Position numbers and translations under genes: made by a program. Under the pieces are notes generated by a model. It ran no database searches. It was not told the origin of the DNA and was given only the letters and a program-made list of their open reading frames with translations. From Branchiostoma floridae (Eukaryota > Chordata > Leptocardii > Amphioxiformes > Branchiostomatidae): a stretch of 64,000 nt of DNA. The stretch spans positions 5,798,757 to 5,862,756 of the forward strand of contig NC_049990.1 of the NCBI RefSeq assembly GCF_000003815.2, written 5' to 3'. Positions 36,001 to 47,089 of this stretch are shown here, piece after piece (within the stretch, counting starts at the first letter, position 1; each line of letters begins with the position of its first letter).

Positions 36001-39000
36001 CTTTAGCAGTATCTTTCTAAATCTAAGAATCAACAAATCAGGACAGTGTAACATTACGGCTGACAGTAACGTACCAGGACATCACTCTGTATGAAGAAGA
36101 ACAGGACTCCATATAAGGCATGAAGTTTGTCCTTCCCGTCGATCAGGTCATACACAAGGACCAACCAGCGCAGCAAGAAGGCCTGTAAACAACAAACAAT
36201 AGCAGGATACTGGTGACACAGAGCAGGAGGTAGTGATCAAGAGTTTTACTTGAGCTCCCATTTGCTCGAAACCATTTTTAAATATGGCAATTTTACACTT
36301 ATTGTCTAAGGGTGACTGGCAAAATTATGACACTTTGCATTAAATGAAGGATGAACACAATAAAGTTACAATTCCTAGGTAATGATTATTAGCAAACTGA
36401 TGAAAATAGGATACTAGCTGTGGTTCATCGCATAAGGACAGTATGACTAGTCTTTAGCTGACCTGAACACTTTTGGAAGGCTTGTTGGTACATATCCAGG
36501 AGATAGCCCTCACAGCAGCTTCCTCTGGTACTGCAGTAGCTGGGATCAGGCACTTCACCAGACGGCTGTTGGTGGAGTCCCCTGAAATGGTGATGAGGAG
36601 AGGGCTTTTGTTACCATATATGTTATGGTAGTGACTCAGAATCAGTCAGATTTGGTAGAATCACTTACTAGTATTCAGTGCTGGTAGAGATCCTGATTGG
36701 GGGCTCTGTCGACAAAACTCTGATCGGGATCTCTACTGGTAGAACTGGTGATTCTACCAGACCGGCAGATTTGTATACATACATGTACATGTACATATAT
36801 CAAGTCATTCCAGGTATGTAGAAATCTCAGATGTTCAGGGCTTAAAATACATATAGTTAAGTACTATATTCACAGAAACCTCAAATAATAAGACTGCAGA
36901 ATTTAAAAAGAATAGGGTAAGCATACATGATACAGCAGAGGTAAACAGCATCTCTTTACATGCCAATTTTTCTCCGTCACAGAGGTTGAAATGGGCAAAT
37001 TTTTGGTCCATCCCCAGCAGCAAAATTCTGTCAAATGACGGATGCTGCTACATTTCCTTGTTTTAGTCATTTGATAATAGCTTTATTTGTGTCACTTTAG
37101 TTACGATATATCCTTGTTTTTTTCTTAATTCGTTAACTTTAGCTTCTCTATTATTTTATATAGCTTCATTTGTGTTACGATAGTTTCAATATTTAAATTG
37201 TTGCCAATAATTTTTTCCTTAACTTTTCCATTTGATAGCTTAAGTTGTTATTTAGTTGATATATTTCCCTGCTTTTAATAATTTAATTGTTATTTAGCTT
37301 CTCTATTTGATGGCTTTTTTGTGTTAATTTAGTTGATACATTTCCTTGTTTTATTATCAATTGTTTATCACCTCAATTATTTCATTAGAATTGCATACGT
37401 TATAGGAGGAGGGCTCGCATAAGCCGTTAGGCTTCCTCCCTTCCTCCCGCACAGTATTTGTTTTATCCAATGTACATTTCTCTGTTTTTGTGTTCTACGT
37501 GCGAATAAATAAACTCAAACTCAAACTCAATGCTAGCTCGAACCTTGATCTATCATAATTTAGCACATACTCAGTAGTAATACTCACCGAACTGCCCCCT
37601 AGTGATGACGAGAGTGAGTGACAGGATGTTGTCAGGACTCAGCCCCTTGCTCTGTGCATGCTGTTCTATCCCCTCCAGGGCAAGCTGCAGTTTTATGTTG
37701 CCTCTCACCTTTGTGTTGGCAGATTCTAGACAACAAAAGAATGTCAGTATCTAGATATCAATCATAATTAATGGTTTTCCTGTGTATGAAAGGTATAAAA
37801 GAAAAGTGTTTAAGTTCAACATAATACATGTAGCATAGTGGACTGCTGTAAACTAATTCATTTCACTTTGAGGCACTCGTATTTTGAAGCACGGTAAAAA
37901 AATGTTCACGCTGCGGCGGGTGTGCCTAAATACCACAAACGACCACAAACGACTCGGAAATACCACAAACGACCACAAACGACTCTAATATGCAACTTGT
38001 ATATGGGTCAAAGACCTTGTGTGGCGCTCTGGAGACATTGTTTACACATTTATGAATTTAAAAAACGCAGCAAGTCCTGCGTATTCACCAGTTATTTCGA
38101 GTTAGTCCGCCGCCAAGATCGAAGCGATTCTGCGCTGTCAATGAATGCGTGCTTGCATTGAGGCTGAAAAACACTTAGTATACAAGTTTTATAAGTTGAC
38201 AATGATAGAATAGTGCCATGCTATAATCTATGAACCAACAGCGTCCATAGTTTTATCGTCCTGTCGTCTATGGAGCCGTGGAAGGTATCGAGAACTTCCC
38301 CATGCAGACTCCTAGCACGGGCGATCCAACATGGCGGCCGAGAATCGCTTCAATCTTGAAACCGGCGGACTAACTTGAAATAACTGGTTGAATACGCAGG
38401 ACTTGCTGCATTTTTTAAATCTATAAATGTGTAAACAATGTCTCCAGAGCGCCACACAAGGTCTTTGACCCATATACACTGCATTTTAGAGTCGTTTGTG
38501 GTCGTTTGTGGTATTTTCGAGTCGTTTGTGGTCGTTTGTGGTATTTAGGCAGACCGCGCTGCGGCTGCTATGAAATCTAAGTACTGCAAACGTATGCTGT
38601 GCCCTAGGGCGAGTTTGTGGCCAAAACATATGGCTTGGTATTGTCTCTTAACTGCTTCAGTCTGTCGGTTCATGGTCTCAAGTGCTTTTCTCTAATTAAT
38701 GCTGCTGTAACGCAGTGAAATACAATTAAGCATGCAAATTATGCGACAATATAGAATATATCTGTAGAAAATAGTGTAATATTTACGTTATTATAACATA
38801 ATGTATCTTTCTACAGAATTTTTACGGCCTACATCTTTTTTTAATACTTCTTGATAAGTAAAAACTATATGAAATTGCTCAGGAAAGTGTAGTACGAATT
38901 TATAGAAAAGAAAAACACAAGCAAAACACGCAGAACGATCCAAGCCCCCCTCCCCAATGCCCAAGTTGCCAAGCGCCACAATTTTGCTCACCCATGATAC

Positions 39001-39149
39001 ACTTCCCGCCCTCATAGTGTTTTAATGATAAATTAAGATGGATCTTTACCTATATAAGTATATTATGAGTTCAAAAAACCCTTACCGTCCGTGAAATATG
39101 ACAAAGAATCCTTCAAACTTGGGAGTTGTTTTCTAACTTCTTCCGCCAT
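27072..39149 (-). CDS. CENPI: Centromere protein I (CENP-I, Mis6 family), complete, 19 coding exons
   Basis: CENP-I is an inner-kinetochore (CCAN) subunit acting with CENP-H/K/M at centromeric chromatin. Exons in coding order: 39086-39149, 37588-37725, 36463-36581, 36075-36182, 35772-35820, 35312-35448, 34662-34814, 33687-33833, 33047-33167, 32211-32296, 31977-32094, 31615-31679, 31003-31103, 30273-30426, 29806-29930, 29260-29400, 28106-28241, 27506-27553, 27072-27236. All have GT-AG borders and all phases agree, giving 2175 coding bases and 724 residues (human is about 756). Landmarks from N to C terminus: MAEEVRKQLPSLKD, CPHVCHLLYLLTRKQD, RVRPLLDLQTRLGAQPHLTG, LLSLYKLYRPDLV, EELLQNLDNLE, EGVLLCEMFLWEYL and, near the end, SYLDFLTSQGLEGIQGFI. 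The last two match human EGFYSCEAFLYKSL and WYLDYLFSQGLQGLKLFI. The alpha-helical repeat character is expected for the family. Extra copies of exons 6, 9 and 14 are listed separately. The identification is from memory of the human protein. Confidence 0.92.
28372..28731. mobile_element. Short hAT-type element in a CENPI intron
   Basis: The ends are AGGGCTCGAAATAC and the inverse ATTTCGAGCCCT, flanked by near-identical 8-base target copies ACTTTAAC (28364-28371) and GCTTTAAC (28732-28739). CAGGGCTCGAAAT ends and 8-base duplications are typical of hAT elements. The 360-base interior is built from repeated GGTGCACCCA in both orientations. It lies in the intron between exons 16 and 17 of CENPI. 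Confidence 0.75.
30329..30740 (-). repeat. Three 143 bp tandem copies containing the start of CENPI exon 14
   Basis: The unit starts at 30329, 30472 and 30615 (GTAGCCCCACCACACACAG). Each holds the acceptor CCCTCCCAG and the first two thirds of exon 14. Only the copy nearest the 3' end of the gene (30273-30426) continues to the donor; the other two run into ATCACATGTACATG and have no good donor, so they are pseudo-exons. The two coding differences between copies (CTA/CTC and CTG/TTG) are silent. Confidence 0.85.
31290..31556 (-). mobile_element. tRNA-derived SINE in a CENPI intron
   Basis: On the minus strand it has a B-box-like GGTTTGAATCC (31504-31514), then GGGAAAGGCACTTAAATG and CAACTTAGGTGAAATTAGTA, the same order as the SINE-like piece at 19.33-19.87 kb. 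Its other end (plus strand AGTGTGGTGGGTTCTTTAAC) matches 62546-62590. It lies in the intron between exons 12 and 13. Confidence 0.6.
32877..32997 (-). other. Duplicate of CENPI exon 9 (121 bases, same protein)
   Basis: This is a full-length copy of exon 9 (33047-33167), about 170 bases further 3' in the gene, with the same donor G|GTAGGG. It differs at nine positions, all silent, so it encodes the identical 40 residues (starts LPSQAAAVLRSQYLQHF, ends RTLRQ). Because the exon is 121 bases, using both copies would shift the frame, so only one can be used per transcript. Its acceptor region is an alternating CA run ending CAGAG; the first AG would add two bases, so splicing of this copy is doubtful. 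Exon 9 proper has a strong pyrimidine tract. An alternative is an assembly artefact from two alleles. Confidence 0.7.
33900..34200. mobile_element. Degraded hAT-like fragment in CENPI intron
   Basis: One end reads ATTTCGAGCCCTG (about 34184-34196), as in the element at 28372-28731, and the interior repeats GTGCAGGTA in both orientations. The opposite end was not found, so it appears truncated. Confidence 0.4.
35172..35275 (-). pseudogene. Internally deleted copy of CENPI exon 6
   Basis: It repeats exon 6 (35312-35448) including the donor AGG|GTAGGT but lacks exactly 30 bases, an in-frame loss of ten residues from the segment around GAQPHLTGLL. It has no AG acceptor at the matching place, since the 5' end is replaced by a GTGTGCGTGTGCG run. 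The substitutions in the aligned part (GTG/GTA, CCT/CCG, CCC/CCG) are silent. It is unlikely to be spliced in. Confidence 0.75.
36652..36768. repeat. Small foldback in CENPI intron
   Basis: GGTAGAATCAC and GGTAGAGATCCTGAT on the left return in inverse form on the right (ATCGGGATCTCTACTGGTAG, GTGATTCTACC), making an imperfect stem-loop of MITE-like appearance between exons 2 and 3. Confidence 0.5.
37918..38556. mobile_element. MULE-like foldback element in CENPI intron 1
   Basis: Inverted ends (left GGGTGTGCCTAAATACCACA; right, on the other strand, CGGTCTGCCTAAATACCACA) are flanked by an exact 9-base duplication CGCTGCGGC (37909-37917 and 38557-38565). Nine-base target duplications with long inverted arms are the hallmark of Mutator-like elements. 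Each arm is about 200 bases and starts with tandem ACCACAAACG subrepeats. No transposase is present. Short open frames inside are mirrored between the arms and are not genes. Confidence 0.75.
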
Positions 39150-39200
39150 TTTGAACCCGCCCAAAGTTTGAATTGTCTCGCGGCCGCAACCACGTGACCA
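39150..39200 (-). promoter_or_regulatory. CENPI core promoter candidates (E-box, CHR-like)
   Basis: Directly upstream of the CENPI ATG (39149) the plus strand shows TTTGAA at 39150-39155 and 39167-39172 with CCCGCCC between them, and an E-box CACGTG at 39191-39196. TTTGAA next to a GC element resembles the CHR/CDE layout of cell-cycle genes, which fits a centromere gene. The motifs are short and could be chance. Confidence 0.3.
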
Positions 39201-40774
39201 GGTCTGCAGCGTGATTTCACGAGAATAGATAACAGTTCGTACTAATTCCGCACGGCGGCGTTTCTGATGTAGCAATTATAAACAAAGTTTGTTGCTAACT
39301 TTGGACACTTGGTATGGAGTAGCAAATAAGTAAATTTTCGAACAAATGCATAAATTGCTTCATATTCATAAGGCTTGATGCGATTCTGTCAGAAATTCCA
39401 AAGAAGATAACTCAAGATGGGAATAACGGATTTTCATGATTTGGGGTATGTTGGTACCTACCTACCTACATACCTAGTCCCTTGACCTCCAGGTCGTTGG
39501 TAGCTTAGACCAAAATGTACAAAAATACTAATTATGCAAATGCAGGACACTTGCACAATTAATGAGTATACCATAGCGTTTTTTTTTTTTTTCGATGTAT
39601 CTCTTGTCCTGAACATGATATGGTCTTGACATGTCGGTGGCAATCGACGTCAGAACAAGGTGGGCAGGTCTGAGCTCCTAACATCTAATTTTGGAACTGC
39701 AGAGGCGTTTTTGTCAAGACATTCCAAAGAGGATAACTGAAGAAAGGAACGACGGATTTCCGTCATTTTAGGCATACATGCAGGTAGCTTAGGCAAAGAT
39801 ATTCATAATGATATGTCTGATATGCGGCGAGGATGATGATGATGATTCATAATGATATACATGTTATACACATCATCCATTCATTAATTAATTCATTCAT
39901 TCATTCATTCAATCATTTTTCAAGTCAGTCATTCATATAGACAACCGACAACAAAGAGTGATACTAGATAGCCTGTTTAATAGCATTATCATACTAGTAA
40001 TCAGCATCTCAAGTAAGGTTGACACAATGGTTTACAAATGGGGTCAATATACTCAATTACTGTGGCACAATCAACTTTTTTTTACTATTTTTGTATTTTT
40101 CAATGTTTTCTTTTAATGAGAGAAGGATGAGACCATTTCTCTGCATGTGTCAATGTGAAAAATGTTGACCAGAATATGTTATTGGTTTGCGGTACTTACA
40201 TGCATGTGTTACATAAATACTCGTAATGCTGTCGACATAAATTGTCCTTGTTATAACTAATAGATTGGTTTTCGTGACAACAATTTTGAACATCGCATTA
40301 CAACAATGTCGAAAATGAGCACGATAAGCCATTTCACAGTCCCTATTGCGCATGTGCAGTCGTGATGTATTGTGGCTTTCAACTTTGACCCTAGACCATA
40401 ATGCACCACGACTGCACATGCGCACTAGGGATTTTGAAATGGCTTTTACATGTCGGATGGTTGAACAACTCCTAGAAACCTCACAAGATGACGTTTCTCT
40501 CGAACACTAGTGACTATGTGGCCTTTTTAAAAGGGCGATCATAGTTCGCATAGCGAGTACGCAGGTCACGGACGCTGACTAAAATACTTTAGTAGATGCA
40601 GGCGTTCAACCCTCCTTTAAATTTGCTAAGAAGTATGGTACAGCTTGAGATTGGGTATTCTGGTTCGTGTACTTAGTAGACTATGTATTCTTATCTGTAC
40701 AATGACTTTGTTTGGCTTGAAATCGTTGAAAACAATATTTCAACTTCTAGAATAGTGCAATGATAAGAGAATAC
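39201..40774. other. Spacer between HS6ST 3' end and CENPI promoter
   Basis: It contains fragments of the interspersed family with GATAACTCAAGA text (about 39400-39480 and 39725-39800), a (ATTC)n microsatellite at about 39885-39915 and the hairpin at 40326-40445. The 3' untranslated region of HS6ST should lie in the right part. No gene is seen. Confidence 0.5.
40326..40445. repeat. 50-base-stem hairpin downstream of HS6ST
   Basis: The left arm 40326-40375 (starts AAGCCATTTCACAGTCCCTA, contains GCGCATGTGCAGTCGTG) and right arm 40396-40445 pair with about six mismatches around a 20-base loop. It could be a MITE or, given the length and few mismatches, a structured RNA. No target duplication was recognised. 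Confidence 0.65.
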
Positions 40775-41384
40775 TTACCAGTTTCCTACTTCTTCATCTA
40801 CATAATCATAGTAATCTGGATCACTTTGCTTAAGTCGCTCTAGTCTCTGTAAAAATAAGTCTTTGGCATAGTCGTAAAGTTCAATGTCAAGAGCGTTCAG
40901 TTCTTCTACTTTCCTTCTTTTGTCTTCTGAGATGGGTGTCCTGCCTGCTGTGGTGCCGTTGACTTGCTCGAAAGGTTCTATGAATTTTAGCTTAAAGGTC
41001 CTTTCAAACATGTACTGACTCTTCTTCTGGAATTCCGTGAGGCCAAAGAAAGCCATCCGTCGGAGATTGGTCTTCGCGCTCCCCAGAAGAATGCGGTTTC
41101 TCTGCTCTTGGCTAACACGGGACGTATTGTAGCAGCCGACAAGGCTTAAGTCTGCCAGCATGCGGGTCTGGCGATTATTTGCAAGGTTCCACGGACAACC
41201 AGTGAACTCGTCCAACTCAACACCAACCCAGTTGTCGTCAAAACAAGATGGCAGCTCCTTTTCTGATGGCATCCTCCCGTCACACATGTGCCGAGAAGTT
41301 TTCCACGTGGCACCTCGCTGCACGTGACGCCATTCGCTCAGGTATCTGGCCACAGGTTCCCGCAGCATGGTGATGTAGAAATAC
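40775..41384 (-). CDS. HS6ST: Heparan-sulfate 6-O-sulfotransferase, C-terminal exon (partial)
   Basis: The enzyme transfers sulfate from PAPS to the 6-O position of glucosamine in heparan sulfate in the Golgi. This terminal exon starts after the acceptor TTTTGCCGCAG and encodes about 203 residues: YFYITMLREPVARYLSEW (the 3'-phosphate binding segment of PAPS, with the conserved R and S), RHVQRGATWKTSRHMCDG, NLANNRQTRMLADLSLVGCY, MAFFGLTEFQKKSQYMFERT and LYDYAKDLF. These are close to the human HS6ST1-3 sequences. The 5' exon with the membrane anchor and the 5'-phosphosulfate loop is not in the 22.6 kb to the right. The product ends in Trp, as human family members do; the stop TAA overlaps a perfect-looking donor (CTG|GTAAGTAT). 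Which paralogue it is cannot be told. Confidence 0.92.
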
Positions 41385-42299
41385 CTGCGGCAAAACAGAA
41401 ACGACATGTCAATAAAGACACCGTTCCAATAACGGGCGCCATCTTGAAATATGGTCCCGCGAGAGAGAGTACAGTCAAACGGGATTGTACGTGAGCTTAC
41501 GCGGAAACCAGGAAAATTAGAGTTTTTCATTGTGGTAAAACTCAATGTGTTAAAGACATTGATGGAATATCATATGTTGATGCTCAATAAATTTTTGATA
41601 AGTCATTTGTTGACTTATCCTTCATTGCAATATGATCATGACGATCTAAACACATTGATTTTCGAAGTGTCTTCATATGATACTCTTGCGTCTTAAAATA
41701 TGATGAGTCAGCAGTACTTATGGCAATGTTGTAAGCTAATGGTTGTATGAATTATAATGAGAACCATACAAACTTTAAGGCATTCTATGATAACGTTCGT
41801 GGTAAAATCACAAAACTTAAAATCGCAGCCTATGGGAGTTGCCCCGTAAAGTAAGCGCAGATAGAAGCTGATATGATACCAAGTCCTGCTGAGACTATCG
41901 AGCGAAAAATCTTATACGAGTGAAAAATCTATCGATGGCTAGATCACTCACTCACTCACTCACGGCCCGATAGCTAGATCAGGAATAGTGTATTTAGGAA
42001 AATCAGGTCATATCATCTACAGACGGTGTGATGAAGCTTCGAATTTGTATCGATCGAAACAATGTATCTAATAAAGCTTCCCGCTAAGTCCAACAATTGA
42101 ATTTGGAATGCTCCCCATCATGATCCATACTACAACCTGCACCTCCGTTTCTGTTGCTTCTGGAGCACACAGCTTTGGAAGCACAACGAGTATTTTTCCA
42201 TAGCCTGACTAAAACCACGCTCCTATAGCGGCCAGCCCTACAATTGGAGGGGGTCATTAACGCCAGCCAGCGAGAGAGTGTGTAAACACAAGATAATTC

Positions 42300-42580
42300 T
42301 TCCCCAGAGCTGAATAGAAAGGAGGAGGAGTTATATGTACCATTTTAAAGACTCTGTTAGACCTGGTAGGGGATTGAACCTTCAAGGCAAGCACTCTCTC
42401 CACTAGGGCATTGCATTGGTCCAATAGCCACAGTGGAACCTGCTGGTGTATTCAACTACACGTACCATATTCCTCCCCAGAGCTGAACGGAAAGAAGTTA
42501 TATGTACCATTTAAAGACTCTGTTAGACCTGGTAGGGGCATTGTATTGGTCTAATAGCCACAGTGAAACCTGCTGGTGTT
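42300..42580. repeat. Local tandem duplication with a tRNA-like piece
   Basis: Two copies (about 42300-42447 and 42472-42577) share CCCAGAGCTGAA, TTATATGTACCATTT, AAGACTCTGTTAGACCTGGT and TAGCCACAGTG. The first copy has 36 extra bases holding, on the minus strand, GGTTCAATCCC (B-box-like) after TAGTGGAGAGAGTGC (A-box-like), so it resembles a tRNA-derived SINE fragment. The second copy seems to have lost it by deletion between AGGG repeats. Confidence 0.55.
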
Positions 42581-42936
42581 GAGGTTTCACGCCTTTGTAA
42601 ATGCCGAACCGTTCAGATTGCGGTGAGCCAAACATTACCATTATTGCTCCCTCTTTCCCAAAGCCCGTCACTCGGGGAGTACAAATTGCGCACATCAAAG
42701 AAAATCAATACTCAAAAGTTAAGCCTCGTTTGGAAAGCAAGCAGGCAAATGAGGCTGCCATTCTGCGCATCTACTCAATCAATGGTGCCTGAAGGACGGA
42801 TATTACTGCAGCAATGAGAGGAAATGCCAGACCTCAATGAGGACGATAGTCTGCGATTATCTCTCAATCATTGAAGTTAAAGAACATGTAGCTTCCAGTC
42901 TTCATGGGATAACCGTTATCTCGCAATCAAGCAGCA

Positions 42937-43095
42937 TATATACTTCTGATATCTAAGACCCTGACCCATCCGTTTAGCATCTATCACATGAAGAATCTGC
43001 TGGTGTGTGTGATATTGCTAATGGTCCCATGGTTGGCAGGGGCTCTTCCGTGGTTGATCGAATCAAAACTAGATGAGGAAACGCAGCTGACCTAA
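42937..43095 (+). CDS. Candidate small secreted peptide ORF (35 aa) with TATA box
   Basis: A TATATA box at 42937-42942 is followed 46 bases later by an ATG at 42988. The ORF runs to TAA at 43093-43095. Residues 1-19 (MKNLLVCVILLMVPWLAGA) form a textbook signal peptide with a lysine near the start, a leucine/valine core and an Ala-Gly-Ala cleavage site. The predicted mature part is only 16 residues (LPWLIESKLDEETQLT). It is on the strand opposite HS6ST and inside its presumed intron. It could be a short peptide gene, the first exon of a longer secreted protein (no strong donor seen) or chance. No homologue is recognised. Confidence 0.3.
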   Translation, partial: YILLISKTLTHPFSIYHMKNLLVCVILLMVPWLAGALPWLIESKLDEETQLT

Positions 43096-45611
43096 TCAAT
43101 AGAGTGCTCAGGAAGCCCCTGTGCTATCTATTCCTGCTATATGTTTCTGCCTCTGTCGGTAACGGAATCGATATTTGCACACTTGGTAGTTTAGATGGTG
43201 TCAAAGTCAGCATAACTGGGCATTATCACATCTACATTTTATTACCAATCCACTCCGTCCAAGGAACAATTTTCGATGTTCAGCTCATGCAGGCGGTATA
43301 TACTACGAATAAAATCGATGATAATCAGCCTAAGGTATTCTTTAGAAATGAATCTAGCATTGTAAAGTAAAAAAAGGTAGTCCATGAAAATATTTCTAGT
43401 ATGGTACCTAACGTTAAAAGTATTGAATGAACTACTGCCCGACAGACAGAGACAGAGGACAACAATATCACCGTTTAAGAACTGACTTATGTAGTACTGT
43501 AAGCATGGTAAGCAGGACATGCTTTGCTCCCTTTTACCTATGTTAATATTAATGTGTGCATGTACTAGTTATGTTGTTAGAGTTGCTGTATGTGTCCAGG
43601 GACATCTGAAATACAGGCTGAAATGAAGTATGCATGTACTGCCTGTGATGATTATGCATTTATGGTTCTTTACAATCAAAAATAAATAGAAAAAAATTAC
43701 ATTTTTACAGGCTACATTTCATACGTTTCACTTCGCATTAGGATCACTTCCAACAACAAACCCGTTCATGACAATTTATTGATTTGCGACTCTGTCTATA
43801 CCTATGGTAGTATCAAAATCATCGGAAATAGTCCATGAAATGCCTTACCTGCCATAACTTATAATGCGCAGGGTGTGTCCTTGGTATTGCGCTGGTCGTT
43901 AATCTAGGTACAACACACAATACACCCACGTAATCATAGTGATTGCATACTCAATGCTTCCGCGTTTATGCCCAGCGCTAAATCATGAAGGGAAATTTTG
44001 TGATTGGTTAGGAAAATCAGTCTCATTGAGACTATATAGCCTCCAAAGCCTTGTCAAAACGGGAAGACATGTCAACAGAGAATAATGAAGGGAAAGCAAA
44101 CTTCAACAAGTACACTTCACGCTTGCTAGTCTTGCTCATTCTAGCGGAAAATTGTTAATTTTCCACCATACAGTGAAACGGAGAGCTCCCCCCTCAGCAC
44201 CACAGGAGATGGTTTGACAGTATGAGCGCCTTTGAGACAAGTTCGAAATTGTATCTGAGCACGCTTGATCTGGCATGCTGACAAAGCCGGCACATAGCTG
44301 ACATACCAATAATATTCACGTATGTCTCACTGTGATTCAAGTTTGGGAACTGTCACAAGTCTGGAGCACGGCTGGTTCCTTATTTATTAGTTATCGACCG
44401 TCTCATAGCAAGCCGTTGGAAAGTATGACATATGGGAGCATATTACATCCTTGGTCTTGTTCCATATCAGATTGGCACTCAACTAGAGCTGTACACACTG
44501 ATTTTCACACTGGAATAGAGGAATGGAACAGACACACAAAGCAAGAACTTTGGAGAATCTAATTTTTCAAAGCTATATTGTGGCAAATTGATTTATTTCT
44601 GTGGCGTTGACAAAGGAATTACTGTGTGATAGACCGGGATGGGGCCAAAGAGACAGAGAGGCAGACAGACACAGCGAGAGATGTTGTTTTATAGGATTTG
44701 TCTTTTGAGGCTCACACATACCATCAGAATCGTTCACAGCCAGCTGCACAACACTAACGTTTGATATTTGAGTCGTTCATCAAGAGTTTCTGCTGGCCTT
44801 GGGAAACATTAAGCAGTTTTCAGTTACGACAACCCTGTTGCTCTGGGAAATATTTAGCTACAGCAATCTTAGTCGGCTACTTTGATTCCTATTGATTTAT
44901 TTATTCCTCACACAAAGTTTGCTTCTCCGGGGCTTACCGGTAAAGATTCGGCTGCACTTCATCAACTGAGCGATTCTAATCAGTAGATCCCACGGGTTGG
45001 CGCTGTGTATGACTACTAATGTCCCTCTCTACATGTGTCTGCTACGAATTCCATGGAAAAAGAGAGAAAGCTCGAGCTATTTCCTCCTCCTACCCAAACC
45101 GTCAATACCCTTTGGTCCAACCTTTCCCTGACAAAGCTATCTGAAACAGAGCAGCATACCCCGATGGGGACGCGGCGGTCCCCCGTGTACTGTTCCAGTT
45201 GTCTACAATGGAGTGTAATATTGATGGAGTTTTCTCATCTCATCAGTCTTTTTCAAGCATGCAACAGTTTCGGTTTGACGCGTGAGAAGTATAAATAGGT
45301 GTGCTGATGGTTAGGAAACGGGAGGGGCGGGCGATAAGATTTGTTTTTTTAGATTCAAAGAGCATTGCAGCACAACCCAGCAGCTTGCCAACGAGAAGCC
45401 ATGGGTAGTCGCGTGGAGAGATAGGGTCCAGGGTGGGTTTTTGGGGTGCAAAGATCGATACGCCACCATGTTGGGAGGTAACAGAAGCGGGAGGCTGGAT
45501 AAAAGGTTATAGATATGAGAAAAATATGCTTCATTGCTTGGCCGATTTCAAGCTTTTAAGTCCTTCCCACATTATACAAAAGGGTAATATCCAAGCAGAT
45601 TCTACGGTAGC

Positions 45612-45730
45612 ATAAGATAGTATCAAAAGCTGGCAGAGGAGTGAAGCCAGCCTAGGTGTGTATGTGTGTGTGTGTGTGCCACCGGAGGTGCCCGTCTGAC
45701 TCCCATTGGCTGTCTTTGATACTATCTTAT
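45612..45730. repeat. Inverted repeat with 16-base perfect ends
   Basis: ATAAGATAGTATCAAA at 45612-45627 returns as its exact reverse complement at 45715-45730; the similarity fades inwards over another dozen bases. A (TG)n tract at about 45656-45679 lies in the loop. It is probably a MITE remnant. Confidence 0.5.
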
Positions 45731-47089
45731 TGCACAGTAGGATCTGCTAGGAGATTACCAGGGGGGGGGGGGGCGACCATCTCTTCTCTATATTCCCTAG
45801 GCCACAAATCTACGTTTAAAACGTGTTGGTTACCATCGCCATTGGGTCAAAGACCTTCAAAGAACATAAAGTAATCTGGTGACTGATTTTGTTATGCTCA
45901 TCTGGAATCAATGTTTTACCTTAAACAACATATTCACGTGGAGAGAGTAAGAAATTACCCTCAACTTTCTTTGAACCGGGACGGGGGTCGCTACCAACTA
46001 CCAACGACCTCTGACCCGACACTCACGTCATACATCCGAAACATGAGGTATATAGCCACTTATCCTGAAGGTTGCCAGAGGACTGGTCGAAAGTTAAATC
46101 CAGTCTTTATGTTCGAAAATAGGTCATCATTTCCCCTTGGCCTTGGCCCTTGCTACTATTATGTAAATTATCAAGTTCAGGGAACCAAGCGGAATATGCG
46201 TCTCTGTCGTAAGATCATTTGTTCAAGTTTCCTCCCATCTATAGATGTCTGTTGAACAATTACTTCTCTTACTTCTAATGGTAGATAATAGCCTTATTTG
46301 TCATACAGGTAGGTGAATTATGAGCCCGTTTCCACGACTAAGACGGCGAGGTGCCAGGTAGACTACTACGTTCCGCGCGGAAGCGCCGAGATGTCGTAAT
46401 CCCAATTCTGCGGAATTCAGCTCCTGTGATTGGGGCTACGCTCCGCAGGTGTCAGGGAGGCTTCTGTTTCGTCACAGACGTCTTATAGATGGGTGATCAA
46501 GGGGAAATATGACACCAGATTATGCTAAAATCGACACCTTTTGGTGCTAGTGGAAGTGTTTGATAAGACCAAGCTGTTGTTGAGGCGTGCAATCTGAGAG
46601 ATGAAGATAATTGAGAGCACACAGTGTCAGAAGGCGTGTTGAGAACGTGTAATTGCGCGTGCGGGTTGCACCAGTGCAATACAAGTGGAAGTTGATAGCT
46701 TGAAGCATTACTATTTTATAGACTGTACTTTTTCCTCTTGTTCATTGAAATGCATATTTATCATCAACCCCACCTACAGTAGAATCTATCATCAACCCCA
46801 CCTACAGTAGAATCAACCCCATATACAGTAGAACGAAGCTAAAAACTAAAAGGCAGTGTATTAAATCTACGACTGTCTTACTGTAGTCTTTTTCAGAAAT
46901 CTTTCATCATGCGTCTTGGTTGTTATGATTAGATCACCACCAAAGTTTGGAATCGAGAACATCTGGTGTATATATGTAAATCTTAAACATAACGTTTACT
47001 AAGAGAGAGGTAGGTTTTTGCAAAGATAGAAATTTGCATGAATTGCCGACTTGCAATTGGGCACTTAATTCCTGGACCGTATTGTTACT

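Noticed and set aside
37922..38161. 79-codon frame near CENPI intron 1
   Set aside because: It lies within the MULE-like foldback and starts in its subterminal repeats.
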